From contig NZ_JBHTKA010000016.1 of the NCBI RefSeq assembly GCF_042676245.1, positions 186,001 through 250,000 of the forward strand: DNA of 64,000 nucleotides. The letters run 5' to 3'. The translations under genes and the position numbers were made by a program. The DNA is from Ohtaekwangia kribbensis. GTDB lineage: Bacteria > Bacteroidota > Bacteroidia > Cytophagales > Cyclobacteriaceae. The notes beneath the pieces are model-generated. The model ran no database searches, had not been told where the DNA came from, and was given only the letters and a program-made list of their open reading frames with translations. The number at the start of each line of letters is the position of its first letter. The stretch's first letter is position 1. Positions 27,848-36,024 of this stretch are shown one piece after another.

Positions 27848-29011
27848 ATGATGGAACAAACAATGCGCTGGTACGGACCGCACGATGCGGTGAGCCTGAC
27901 AGATATACTGCAGTCGGGATGTACTGGTGTGGTAACGGCCCTGCATCATATACCAGTTGGTGATGTGTGGACAATTGAAGAGATTGAAAAGCGAAAGGCT
28001 ATGATCGAGAAAGCCGGCATGACCTGGACTGTAATTGAAAGTTTACCGGTACATGAAGATATAAAACGGCAGGGTGGTAACTACCTGCAGTATATTGAAA
28101 ACTATAAACAGAGTCTGAAGAACGTAGGCAAGTGTGGGCTGAAAGTTGTTACGTATAACTTTATGCCGATCCTCGACTGGATGCGCACGGATATATCCTA
28201 CAACATGCCCGATGGGAGCAAGGCGCTATATTTCGAGAAGGCTGCATTTATAGCGTTCGATCTTTTTCTGCTGAAGCGCCCGAATGCTGCCAAAGACTAC
28301 ACTACTGACGAAATAGCGCTGGCTGAGAAACGTTTTGATGGCATGACCGAAGCGGAGCGTGAAAAGCTTTTCCATAACGCAACGCTTGGGCTACCGGGCA
28401 GTGACGAACCGTTTACTGCTCCGGAAATTCTCGCAGCATTAAAAAAGTACGAAGGCATTAACGCTGACAAACTGAGAGAGAACTTATACTACTTCCTGAA
28501 ACAGGTAACTCCCGCTGCGGAAGAAGCTGGTGTGAAGATGGCGATACACCCGGATGATCCTCCGTATTCTATATTAGGTTTGCCACGCATCATGAGCACC
28601 GAGAAAGATGCCACTGATCTGGTAAAGAATGTTCCTTCTCCTGCCAACGGACTTTGTTTCTGCACCGGCTCGTATGGTGCCAGAGCGGATAACGATCTGC
28701 CGGGTATGGTAAAGCGACTGGGCGATCACATCAACTTCTTGCATTTACGCAGCACCAAGCGCGACTATAAAGGTGACTTCTACGAAGCTAACCACCTCGA
28801 AGGCGATGCTGATATGTTTAGCGTAGTAAAAGAAGTTGTACAACTGATGAAACGCAGAGGTATATCTATACCGATGCGCCCCGACCACGGCCACCAGATG
28901 CTTGACGACCTCAACAAGAAAACCTATCCCGGTTATTCTGCCATAGGTCGCTTGCGCGGTTTAGCCGAACTCCGTGGATTGGAGTTGGGTATAGCGAGAA
29001 TGCTGGAATAA
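27848..29011 (+). CDS. uxuA: Mannonate dehydratase
   Basis: A 387-residue cytoplasmic enzyme that dehydrates D-mannonate to 2-keto-3-deoxygluconate. It opens with the characteristic MRWYGPHDAVSL and shows the family segments ALHHIPVGDVW, VYNFMPILDWMRTD-like text, MAIHPDDPPYSILGLPRI, FCTGSYGARADNDLP and MRPDHGHQM. Length matches UxuA. Two consecutive ATG codons (27848, 27851) could both start it. It follows the xylan genes after a repeat-filled gap and ends in a terminator. It gives the locus a route for glucuronate released by GH67 and GH115; the uronate isomerase (UxaC) and KDG kinase are not in this window. Confidence 0.96.
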   Translation: MMEQTMRWYGPHDAVSLTDILQSGCTGVVTALHHIPVGDVWTIEEIEKRKAMIEKAGMTWTVIESLPVHEDIKRQGGNYLQYIENYKQSLKNVGKCGLKVVTYNFMPILDWMRTDISYNMPDGSKALYFEKAAFIAFDLFLLKRPNAAKDYTTDEIALAEKRFDGMTEAEREKLFHNATLGLPGSDEPFTAPEILAALKKYEGINADKLRENLYYFLKQVTPAAEEAGVKMAIHPDDPPYSILGLPRIMSTEKDATDLVKNVPSPANGLCFCTGSYGARADNDLPGMVKRLGDHINFLHLRSTKRDYKGDFYEANHLEGDADMFSVVKEVVQLMKRRGISIPMRPDHGHQMLDDLNKKTYPGYSAIGRLRGLAELRGLELGIARMLE

Positions 29012-29030
29012 GGTATATATCAACTATAGC

Positions 29031-29066
29031 AAAGCAGAGTTTTCATCAGAAAGCCCTGCTTTTTTT
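29031..29066 (+). terminator. Terminator after uxuA
   Basis: Stem AAAGCAG (29031-29037) and CTGCTTT (29056-29062) followed by a T-run to 29066. It overlaps the stop codon of the convergent 90-codon gene. Confidence 0.75.
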
Positions 29067-29337
29067 ATTGTATACTTTTTAGGATGTCTGTCTCTTCTTC
29101 AATTGCATCGAGCAGTACAAACAGTCCTTCAAGGTCTAACAATGTTTCCGCCATATAGGGCGATGAGCTGTGGCTTTCGTAAATCATGTGCGCTAATATC
29201 ATCCTACTGAGATTTTTACGAAAGCGTTTGGCTGGGTGGTTCTCTATAAAATGCAAAAAAACCTCCTGCAGAGGAATTGACAGCAGCCGATCTGGTTTAA
29301 AATTTTCATTTTCAGTAGGAATCGTAGGTTGAGCCAT
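29065..29337 (-). CDS. Small hypothetical protein
   Basis: 90 residues, mostly predicted alpha-helical (KRFRKNLSRMILAHMIYES, LLDLEGLFVLLDAIEEE). No signal peptide, no membrane segment and no motif that I recognise. It is divergent from the solo LuxR-type HTH gene at 29443 across a 105-bp AT-rich gap with inverted repeats. Its stop codon sits inside the T-run of the uxuA terminator. Acidic C-terminus. It could be a small regulatory or structural protein; function unknown. Confidence 0.6.
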   Translation of the reverse strand: MAQPTIPTENENFKPDRLLSIPLQEVFLHFIENHPAKRFRKNLSRMILAHMIYESHSSSPYMAETLLDLEGLFVLLDAIEEETDILKSIQ

Positions 29338-29353
29338 ACCTTTATAATTTAGT

Positions 29354-29415
29354 ATTGATTATCAATTTATTATAGTATTTATGACTAGGTATAAATATGG
29401 GGGTAAAAATACCTA
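29354..29415. promoter_or_regulatory. Inverted repeats in divergent promoter
   Basis: ATTGAT-T-ATCAAT (29354-29366) and TAGGTAT/ATACCTA (29386-29392, 29409-29415) lie in the AT-rich gap between the 90-codon gene and the LuxR-type HTH gene. They are candidate autoregulatory sites; no consensus was recognised. Confidence 0.35.
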
Positions 29416-29442
29416 AATATTTTTATCTTATATAATTGATAT

Positions 29443-29646
29443 GTGAAAAAAGTTGACATAACAGATAAACAGTTTGAGGTATTGCAGCTAATAGCTGAAG
29501 GATACAACAGTGAAGAAATTGCCAAGAAGTTGGGGAACAGTAAGAAAACTATAGATGCAATTCGTATTGAAATGCTTAATCGTTTTCAGGTTAAGAACGC
29601 AGCACACCTTGTTGCTTATGCGTTTAGAAAGAAATGGCTTAAGTAA
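29443..29646 (+). CDS. Solo LuxR-type helix-turn-helix protein
   Basis: 67 residues starting at GTG 29443, consisting only of a LuxR/GerE HTH domain: FEVLQLIAEGYNSEEIAKKLG followed by the recognition helix SKKTIDAIRIEMLNRFQVKN and HLVAYAFRKKW. There is no receiver or ligand-binding domain, so any signal must come from elsewhere or the protein acts constitutively. It lies 33 bp before a membrane hypothetical gene and divergent from a 90-codon gene. Local DNA is AT-richer than the surrounding PULs. Confidence 0.82.
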   Translation: MKKVDITDKQFEVLQLIAEGYNSEEIAKKLGNSKKTIDAIRIEMLNRFQVKNAAHLVAYAFRKKWLK

Positions 29647-29679
29647 TCGCATTTTGTTTTTGTAAATACTCATGGGACG

Positions 29680-30222
29680 ATGCTTATTTATTTTATAGTT
29701 CCTATAGTTGGGTTGGTTATTGAAGCCTTCCTCAGCAGGAAAGTTGCTCTTTATATTTTTCTTTTGTCTTGCTTGTTGCTTTCTCCGAACTTGATAGGCT
29801 ATTCTTATATAATACCGGGGGGCAATCAGGTTGTAGCTCTTTTAGGATTAAGCAGTGCTTATTCGCTTTGTTCGTGGTCTATTGAAAAGAATAAAATAAC
29901 AGTTGCCGTCATTGTTTCTGTGTTTCTCTTTATTGTTTTAAGTATAGGCTCATTTATGAAAGGTTTTGTTGGTTCAAAAACCGTTGATAAGAAGTGGGAT
30001 ATTGATGAGTATCGGATTGAGTATATCCGTGATCAAGGTTTTGCCGGAGGACCGTTAATGAAATATGAATTGCATAAGTATGCAATGATTCCTATTCTTA
30101 TTGCGAAAAAGGAAACTGTAGTGGATAATGATACTACAGGAAGTTGCAAAGTAATTTTTATCAAAAGTGAAATTGTTTTTGATAAGTGTAGCGGCAGTAT
30201 AAAACACAATACAGGACGTTAG
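29680..30222 (+). CDS. Hypothetical membrane protein
   Basis: 180 residues. The first half has about four hydrophobic segments (around 1-20, 24-42, 47-65 and 74-93), and the rest is a soluble tail with two cysteines (GSCKVIF, FDKCSG) about 14 residues apart. No family recognised. It follows the solo LuxR gene by 33 bp in the same direction. Codon and base composition looks AT-rich (many TTT, ATT and TTG codons) compared with flanking PUL genes, which suggests a separate origin. Confidence 0.6.
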   Translation: MLIYFIVPIVGLVIEAFLSRKVALYIFLLSCLLLSPNLIGYSYIIPGGNQVVALLGLSSAYSLCSWSIEKNKITVAVIVSVFLFIVLSIGSFMKGFVGSKTVDKKWDIDEYRIEYIRDQGFAGGPLMKYELHKYAMIPILIAKKETVVDNDTTGSCKVIFIKSEIVFDKCSGSIKHNTGR

Positions 30223-30304
30223 AGATGGGAAGGTCCCGGTTTTTGTTTTGATCTAAGGGAAGTCGTGGATGTTTAACGGAAGTCCTTATACGTATTAGAA
30301 GCAA

Positions 30305-30661
30305 ATGAAAAATAGAATTTTTGGCTGGGCATTATCAATAGGCACCACGCTATTGTTGTTTACTAATATCGGGAAGTTTAAAGGTGCTTATTATACTTTT
30401 TTCTATAGAGATGAACATTTTCGATTGAAAGATTATCTTGTTTCAGTTGCCAATCCATTGTTGTATTTGGTTATCGTTTATACCGGAGTGTCGCTAGGAA
30501 TTCAATACATAAAATTGAACAAAGGAGCGCATCTGAAAAATAAGAAGATATGGTTTGTTACTGTGATGATGATTTGGATAATGCTTGAGTTGCCCTTTTA
30601 TAAGTGCGGCTATGGCGTGCGTCATTCGTTCTGGGAAAGTCAACGAGGACATTTTCATTGA
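30305..30661 (+). CDS. Hypothetical small membrane protein
   Basis: 118 residues with three probable membrane helices (about 5-24, 46-66 and 79-98). Charged stretches FYRDEHFRLKDY and NKGAHLKNKK separate them. No recognised domain. It belongs to the same AT-rich patch as the preceding gene, 82 bp downstream of it, and is followed by a 208-bp gap with an imperfect inverted repeat. Confidence 0.55.
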   Translation: MKNRIFGWALSIGTTLLLFTNIGKFKGAYYTFFYRDEHFRLKDYLVSVANPLLYLVIVYTGVSLGIQYIKLNKGAHLKNKKIWFVTVMMIWIMLELPFYKCGYGVRHSFWESQRGHFH

Positions 30662-30737
30662 CCCTGGATTTTAATCTGAACATAAATTCCGATATTTATT
30701 TTCAGATCACATCGTTGGTAATAAACAAAACAACTCT

Positions 30738-30838
30738 CCGTGCACCTTGTGCCTCCTTCGTGCCCTCTGTGCAATTGGATTTTTCTATTTGCTACACGAC
30801 AGCAAATCCATTGCACGAAGAACACAAAGAAAACATAA
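30738..30838. repeat. Imperfect inverted repeat, low-complexity GTGC/TTCGTG words
   Basis: GTGCAATTGGATTT (30769-30782) pairs with AAATCCATTGCAC (30804-30816) with one bulged T. Flanking words CCGTGCACC, TTGTGCC, CTTCGTGCC and GCACGAAG make an alternative pairing. An 89-codon ORF reading through it is judged non-coding. It may be a remnant of a small palindromic element. Confidence 0.5.
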
Positions 30839-30869
30839 AGCTTCAACTAACCAATAACGCTACAATCCC

Positions 30870-32195
30870 ATGACCATATCTACTCCAACCCAAACCGGAG
30901 CCCCCATAAGTCAATCCGAGCGCATTGTCGTGCTGGATAGTGTTCGCGGTATCGCTATACTTGGTATCCTGCTAATGAATATTGGTCTCTTTGCATTACC
31001 CAATCCTATTGGACATGACCCTTCGGTGATGAAAGAATCCGGACTGAACTATTACTGGTGGTATATCACATCTGTATTTTTTGACGGCACCCAACGAGCG
31101 CTGTTCTCGATGTTGTTCGGTGCCGGCATTATTCTCTTCATCGGCCGACAGGAGAACAGGAGCGAAGGCCTTCAACCTGCCGACTATTTCTTCAGAAGAC
31201 AGCTGTGGCTGATTGCATTTTCACTCTTCGATGTTTTTATCTTACTCTGGAACGGAGATATACTCCTGGACTATGCCTGCTTCGGCATGATACTCTTCAC
31301 CTTTAGAAAGCTGCAGCCACGGACGCTTATTATAGCGGCAGCCGTATGTCTTGCATTAATGCTGGTTCGCGAGAACCGCGATTTCTATCAACGTAAAAGT
31401 ATAATTATCAAAGGAGAAGCCGTTGCTGCCATTGATACAACCAAAACCAAATTAACAGAAGATCAAAAAGCAGCACTGGAAAAAATGACAGCCTTCAAAA
31501 AAAGAACAACACCAGAGGGTAAACAAAAGCGTGTTGAGGAAGCGAAGCGCGAAGTGCTCGGCAACTACGCAAGGGTGTATGAATATCGTACCAACGATTA
31601 TCTCGATAACCTCGGTCGCTTTATATTTTTGTATGCCTGGGATATACTGGTTTTCTTTTTTCTGGGAATGGCATTTTACAAGAACGGAGTTCTTACCGGA
31701 AAAGCTTCCGTAAGTATATATGCATGGATGGCCATTCTCGGCCTCGCGATCGGAATACCACTGGCATATTTGAGGGTGCAGGCACAGATAAACTATAATT
31801 TTAACGGCTATGAGTATGTCAAGAATGTACCGTTGCAGTTTTACCAGCTTGACCGTGTAGCCCGGTCGTTGGGACTGCTGGGTGTCATTATGTTACTTTA
31901 TAAATCTGGCTTGTTCAATTGGTTCTTCAGAATGTTGCAGCCGGTAGGACAAATGGCGTTGACAAACTACCTCTCACAATCGCTTATCTGTGGCTTGCTG
32001 TTCAGCGGCTTTGCTTTTGGTTTGTACGGGAAACTTGAACGCTATGAAGTATATAATGTGGTGCTCATCATCTGGGTATTCCAGATTATATTCTGCAACA
32101 TCTGGATGCGTTACTTTTTGTACGGACCTGCAGAGTGGCTGTGGAGAAGCCTCACGTATTGGAAGAAGCAGCCTTTGGTGAAACGACTAAATTGA
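30870..32195 (+). CDS. DUF418-domain membrane protein
   Basis: 441 residues. It begins with the family hallmark RIVVLDSVRGIAILGILLMNI and carries about eight hydrophobic segments, with the DUF418 C-terminal region around AYLRVQAQINYNF ... PVGQMALTNYLSQSLICGLLFSG and IWMRYFLYGPAEWLWRSLTYW. A basic, soluble loop of roughly 175-235 interrupts the membrane part. DUF418 proteins (YeiB-like) are inner-membrane proteins of unknown function. The next gene starts 3 bp after its stop, so both are likely cotranscribed. Confidence 0.88.
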   Translation: MTISTPTQTGAPISQSERIVVLDSVRGIAILGILLMNIGLFALPNPIGHDPSVMKESGLNYYWWYITSVFFDGTQRALFSMLFGAGIILFIGRQENRSEGLQPADYFFRRQLWLIAFSLFDVFILLWNGDILLDYACFGMILFTFRKLQPRTLIIAAAVCLALMLVRENRDFYQRKSIIIKGEAVAAIDTTKTKLTEDQKAALEKMTAFKKRTTPEGKQKRVEEAKREVLGNYARVYEYRTNDYLDNLGRFIFLYAWDILVFFFLGMAFYKNGVLTGKASVSIYAWMAILGLAIGIPLAYLRVQAQINYNFNGYEYVKNVPLQFYQLDRVARSLGLLGVIMLLYKSGLFNWFFRMLQPVGQMALTNYLSQSLICGLLFSGFAFGLYGKLERYEVYNVVLIIWVFQIIFCNIWMRYFLYGPAEWLWRSLTYWKKQPLVKRLN

Positions 32196-32198
32196 AAT

Positions 32199-32924
32199 AT
32201 GGCGTTGGATTCACGTCAGCTATATATTGCAGCATCGCACTTAAACTCTGTTGTTACCTGGAATAATGATTGGATTCATTTTGGAACAGGTAATGAGATA
32301 AAGGTTGACCTCGTTATCCGGATTATGAATGAATTTCTTACCGGTGATACTATAAATTTTGTATTCGAGCGAACGAATTCACAGGCATACAGTCGAATAG
32401 AGATACTGAAGGTAATTACTCCGCATTTAGGAGTTCACGACTTTCAGTTGTGGAATACAGCTTTAGACCGGACAATCAAATTCAGCAGGATCGGTGTGTT
32501 GTTGCCCGGTGAAAAGAAAGGAAACCTGAAAATGAAGATTAAAATCGGTATCGGTATAATTATATATAAATCGGGTAAAGTACTCATCGGACAACGCATC
32601 GGCAGTCACGGTGCCAACACATGGTCGTTTCCCGGAGGACATTTAGAAGAGGGCGAGGAGCCCGAAGCGACTGCCGGAAGAGAGCTCCTGGAGGAAACCG
32701 GACTGAAAGTAAATATACTTGCTCCCGCAGGATTTACCTTCGATCACTTTGAAGAGAACAACACCAGCTATATTACGCTGTTCTACAAAGGTGATTGGGT
32801 AACCGGAACTCCCGGGATTCTTGAGAAGGACAAATGCCTGGAATGGCGCTGGGCCGATCCGCATGACCTTCCTCAACCTCTTTTCAAACCGGTTGCAAGT
32901 TTACTGAAGCAGGGGAGTATATAG
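32199..32924 (+). CDS. Nudix hydrolase with an unrecognised N-terminal domain
   Basis: 241 residues. The C-terminal half (about 112-241) is a Nudix fold with an intact Nudix box at roughly 147-169 (GHLEEGEEPEATAG then RELLEETG), so pyrophosphohydrolase activity on a nucleoside-diphosphate-X substrate is expected. Residues 1-105 contain no motif I can name (ASHLNSVVTWNNDW, HFGTGNEIKVDLVIRIMNEF). An internal ATG at 32532 would give a stand-alone Nudix protein, so either a true fusion or two overlapping translation products is possible. It starts 3 bp after the DUF418 gene. Confidence 0.8.
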   Translation: MALDSRQLYIAASHLNSVVTWNNDWIHFGTGNEIKVDLVIRIMNEFLTGDTINFVFERTNSQAYSRIEILKVITPHLGVHDFQLWNTALDRTIKFSRIGVLLPGEKKGNLKMKIKIGIGIIIYKSGKVLIGQRIGSHGANTWSFPGGHLEEGEEPEATAGRELLEETGLKVNILAPAGFTFDHFEENNTSYITLFYKGDWVTGTPGILEKDKCLEWRWADPHDLPQPLFKPVASLLKQGSI

Positions 32925-33056
32925 TATATTTTGATTTATTTGTCTTTGTTGTACTCGGCTATATCAAAGCTACCAGTGCTGCGTTTTTTATCGGTTGTGA
33001 TGCCGAAGAGTTATGCAGAGATTTCGGGCGCAGATAGAAGCGCTTCGAGGTAAATA

Positions 33057-33080
33057 CTTCAAATCAGAAGATGTTTGAAG
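33057..33080. repeat. Short inverted repeat in 205-bp gap
   Basis: CTTCAAA (33057-33063) and TTTGAAG (33074-33080), 10-nt loop, between convergent genes. A weak terminator or chance hairpin. The rest of the gap 32925-33129 shows nothing recognisable. Confidence 0.35.
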
Positions 33081-33129
33081 CGGAAAATCGTGAAAGTTCT
33101 GATTGCGCGACTAGTAACAACGAATGTAT

Positions 33130-33723
33130 TTAAATGGCAACCAGGATAAGAGCACTAAACAAAAGAGCCGGTAAAAAACAGAGTGAATAATTGAGTCTTG
33201 AATAATTTTTTCGTAGCACCGTAAACAGCGAGCTTACAAGTAATAAGTAGTGTAGTGGAATTCCAAAAGAATAGATTGTTTTGGGTGCGGGATACATTTC
33301 ATAATTGGAAAGTCCAATTGCTTTTGCAGTTTTTAGTATAGGTGTAAATTCGAAGATGACTATTGGTTTTTCATCGGAATAATAGTCGTAGTTGAGATGT
33401 ACCGGATGAGGCACAGCAATGGTAAAATCCTTCGTTCGCATGTAACTCACCAGTTTGCCTGGATCATAATTTTTTAAGCTTCTGGTTGCTCCTTCTCGCT
33501 GTTGCCATCCTTCAATGGCTGTTTCTTTGATGATTATTGAAGGCAGATAGAAATCAATTACAAGGAGTGTTGCAATTGCGAGAAACAAAAATGACAGACG
33601 TCTGAAAAACCTGAAAATGCTTTTTTGCCAACCTATATTTTCATTGATATAGGATTGCGGATCGCCTTTTTTGTAGAACGTAGTTTCATCATTAGGTCTG
33701 TTCGTCATGTCGCTCGGCTCCAT
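33130..33723 (-). CDS. Hypothetical membrane protein
   Basis: 197 residues. A polar N-terminus (about 1-37) precedes a hydrophobic helix (about 43-65), then a soluble region of about 90 residues, and two further hydrophobic segments (about 150-170 and 178-197). No conserved motif recognised. It runs convergent with the Nudix gene and is divergent from the ECF sigma gene, with a 203-bp AT-rich gap (33724-33926) in which I see no other feature. Confidence 0.6.
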   Translation of the reverse strand: MEPSDMTNRPNDETTFYKKGDPQSYINENIGWQKSIFRFFRRLSFLFLAIATLLVIDFYLPSIIIKETAIEGWQQREGATRSLKNYDPGKLVSYMRTKDFTIAVPHPVHLNYDYYSDEKPIVIFEFTPILKTAKAIGLSNYEMYPAPKTIYSFGIPLHYLLLVSSLFTVLRKNYSRLNYSLCFLPALLFSALILVAI

Positions 33724-33926
33724 TCCTTCCTCGGTATTAAATGTGCATAATATTACTGAGAATAATTTGTTGATGGAATATATGCAAACCTATTCTGCAA
33801 TGGATTGAGGATCCTTTTGGGAATGATTTAGTGGTAGAAACTATATAAAGCTTACCGAAAGTATTTTTTTCATTTCACTCTTTTCATTAAGTTTAGATTA
33901 ACAAAAGGTTATCCCCACCTAAACTG

Positions 33927-34505
33927 ATGAAAATGCAGGAACACGCTGATATCAGAAACCTTTTACTCCGCATCTCGCAAAGCGATCAACTTGCTTTTCG
34001 TATACTCTTCCGCGCGTACTCCAATCGTGTATATGGTTTTGCACTCAGGCTTACACGCAACGCTATAACAGCCGAAGAAATTGTTCAGGATATATTTATG
34101 AAACTTTGGATAAACCGCGAGTCGGTTAGTACCATCGAACAATTCTCTGCCTATCTCTTTACCATTACGCGAAATCATACTTTTAATATGCTGAAGAAGG
34201 TTGCTATTGAAGCGACTGCCAAGAACAACCTGAGCAAAGAATTATCAGAAGCACATCGCGATACCGAGGAGACTATACTTTACCGTGAATCACAACGCAT
34301 CCTTAACGAAGTGATCAGCAACCTGCCACCTCAACAAAAACTCGTCTATAGCCTCTGCCACAACGAGGGATTAAAATACGAAGAGGTAGCCCAACGCCTC
34401 AACATCTCACGCCTCACGGTAAAGACACACATGCAACAAGCGTTGAGAACGATCAAGTCACACTTTTTGAGTTTGGGGGCAGTTTTAGCGTGGCTGCTGA
34501 ATTAA
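33927..34505 (+). CDS. ECF RNA polymerase sigma factor (Bacteroidetes sigma-70 family)
   Basis: 192 residues. Region 2 (about 20-90) shows FRILFRAYSNRVYGFALRLTRN and EEIVQDIFMKLWINR; region 4 (about 125-185) shows LPPQQKLVYSLCHNEGLKYEEVAQRLNISRLTVKTHM. It would direct RNA polymerase to the SusC/SusD operon downstream. It precedes a fecR-type anti-sigma gene and an STN-domain SusC, the standard trans-envelope signalling order, although a 320-bp repeat-filled gap separates it from fecR. Confidence 0.93.
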   Translation: MKMQEHADIRNLLLRISQSDQLAFRILFRAYSNRVYGFALRLTRNAITAEEIVQDIFMKLWINRESVSTIEQFSAYLFTITRNHTFNMLKKVAIEATAKNNLSKELSEAHRDTEETILYRESQRILNEVISNLPPQQKLVYSLCHNEGLKYEEVAQRLNISRLTVKTHMQQALRTIKSHFLSLGAVLAWLLN

Positions 34506-34757
34506 ACGAAAGCGTTTAAGGAGTTGCTAGCTTCTGGCTGCCAGCTGCTGGTAGATTTTCGGTTAGTGACGTGATGCGCGTTGAAGGAGTTTCTGTTCTC
34601 TGGCTGCTAGCTGCAGGTGAATTTCGGTAAATGAAAGTATATCTCTTCCTGGCAGAGAAAAATTTTAGCATCAACGTCTCGCAGCTCAAAGCTCGCAGCT
34701 GAGTAAATATATCTTAGCCCCCACGAGGCTCTTCCTGCAGCCAGTGGCCAGCAACCT
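34502..34757. repeat. Intergenic palindromic repeat cluster 3
   Basis: The 320-bp gap between the sigma and anti-sigma genes contains no ORF. It begins with the palindrome TTAAACG-AAAG-CGTTTAA (34502-34519, overlapping the sigma stop codon). It continues with TTGCTAGC, TTCTGGCTGCCAGCTGCTGG, GGCTGCTAGCTGCAGGTG, TCGCAGCTCAAAGCTCGCAG and CTGCAGCCAGTGGCCAGCAA. The last two words recur almost unchanged at 60.5 kb. Confidence 0.65.
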
Positions 34758-34825
34758 TATAAAATTTTTTTCCTTTCGACTACTCCTTTCCTCTCCACGG
34801 ATTGTCTTCCTATAAAACGCAAGCT

Positions 34826-35830
34826 ATGGACAGTGCCCGCTTGACTTATCTTTTTCATAGGTATATAAATCGAACCTGTACGGAGGCGGAGCGTATTGAA
34901 TTTTTGGAGATGGTCAATGAGCCTGATTACGAAGTGCAGGTGAAAGATCTGATGAAGGGGTTGTGGAGTAAGGCTGATGGGACCGAGCGAATGTCGTTTG
35001 CGCGAACGGAACGAATTTTAGTAGATATACTCGGTGATGAAGAAAAAGAGATGGTTAAACATTCATCTGCATTTTCACGCTGGGGTAAAGCAGTTGCGTT
35101 GGCTTCATGTATACTGGTTGGTATAGCGGGTGTAGGATATTATATAGTATCACCACAAACCAGAAGCGAATCTATAGCAGAGCTGCCTCAGAAGGTAGAG
35201 ACGCACCAGATAGTAAAGTTACCTGATGGAAGTGTTGTGGTGTTGAATGCAGGAAGCTCGCTCGAATTTCCGGAGACCTTTAAAGGAAAAAAGAATCGCG
35301 AAGTTACACTGCGAGGTGAGGGGTACTTTGATATAAAGCATGATGCTTCTGCTCCTTTTATAGTATATACCGGTAAACTGCGCACAACGGTGTTGGGAAC
35401 GGCTTTTAACATCAAGGCATATCCCAACGATAATGATATTACGGTAACGGTAACACGGGGGAAAGTAAAGGTAAGTGACGATCAAAAAGTGATTGGTATT
35501 ATTACGCCTGATCAGCAGATAAAATTCAACAAGTATCAGGAGGCATCACAACAACAGCGTGTGGACAGTAAAGAAGTAGTGTCCTGGTCGGACCGCGATA
35601 TATTCTTTGACGATGCAACACTGGCGGATGTAGCGAAGCAACTCGAACAGCGTTTCAAGGTTGCCATCGTTTTGGACAATGATACTATAAAAGATTGTCG
35701 CTTTACAGCAACGTTTGTGAGTGGCGAAGATCTTAACCAGATATTAACGGTGATTTGTGAATTCAATGGTTCACATTTCAATCGTGATGCAACGGGCGTG
35801 ATTCACATCAGTGGAGGAGCCGGGTGCTGA
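34826..35830 (+). CDS. FecR-family anti-sigma factor
   Basis: 334 residues; ATG 34826 preferred over an upstream in-frame TTG. The cytoplasmic N-terminus (about 1-75) would hold the sigma factor. One membrane helix follows (about 85-105, AVALASCILVGIAGVGYYIV). The periplasmic part has the FecR domain (VKLPDGSVVVLNAGSSLEFPETF, GEGYFDIKHDASAPFIV, TTVLGTAFNIKAY) and a C-terminal DUF4974-like region (FKVAIVLDNDTIKDCRFTATF). It links the ECF sigma factor (33927) to the STN-SusC (36025), so substrate binding at the outer membrane releases sigma. Confidence 0.93.
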   Translation: MDSARLTYLFHRYINRTCTEAERIEFLEMVNEPDYEVQVKDLMKGLWSKADGTERMSFARTERILVDILGDEEKEMVKHSSAFSRWGKAVALASCILVGIAGVGYYIVSPQTRSESIAELPQKVETHQIVKLPDGSVVVLNAGSSLEFPETFKGKKNREVTLRGEGYFDIKHDASAPFIVYTGKLRTTVLGTAFNIKAYPNDNDITVTVTRGKVKVSDDQKVIGIITPDQQIKFNKYQEASQQQRVDSKEVVSWSDRDIFFDDATLADVAKQLEQRFKVAIVLDNDTIKDCRFTATFVSGEDLNQILTVICEFNGSHFNRDATGVIHISGGAGC

Positions 35831-35874
35831 AGATATACTATTAACCTAAACAATTAACCTAAACCCAAAGCTGC

Positions 35875-35901
35875 ATGAAAAGACTATACGCTGAGATCTG
35901 A
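35875..35901 (+). other. Possible 8-codon leader ORF before STN-susC
   Basis: ATG at 35875 encodes MKRLYAEI and stops at 35899-35901. Its upstream context (CCTAAACCCAAAGCTGC) and the sequence MKRLYAEI resemble the beginnings of many sigma-linked SusC genes, so it may be the remnant of an older start, or a leader peptide overlapping the first stem of the hairpin that follows. Not proven to be translated. Confidence 0.35.
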
Positions 35902-35980
35902 AGCATCCCGAAGACTCCCTGCCCAGGGCAGGGAGCGCTTCAGAAAGCTCCTGCTGCACGACTGGCATCGCGACAGCAGG
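35898..35980 (+). promoter_or_regulatory. Two-hairpin structured leader of STN-susC
   Basis: First structure: outer stem CTGAAGC (35898-35904) with GCTTCAG (35937-35943) and inner perfect stem CTCCCTGCC (35915-35923) with GGCAGGGAG (35927-35935), 3-nt loop. Second: CCTGCTG (35950-35956) with CAGCAGG (35974-35980), followed by TGTGTTTTAAAT. It lies in the fecR-susC gap, so it could attenuate readthrough or stabilise the susC transcript. The first stem overlaps the stop of the leader ORF. Confidence 0.5.
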
Positions 35981-36024
35981 TGTGTTTTAAATAATTCCTC
36001 AATCACTTAAAACATATCAAAAAT

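Noticed and set aside
30604..30873. 89-codon plus-strand ORF between the small membrane gene and the DUF418 gene
   Set aside because: It overlaps the preceding gene and translates an inverted repeat; no domain.
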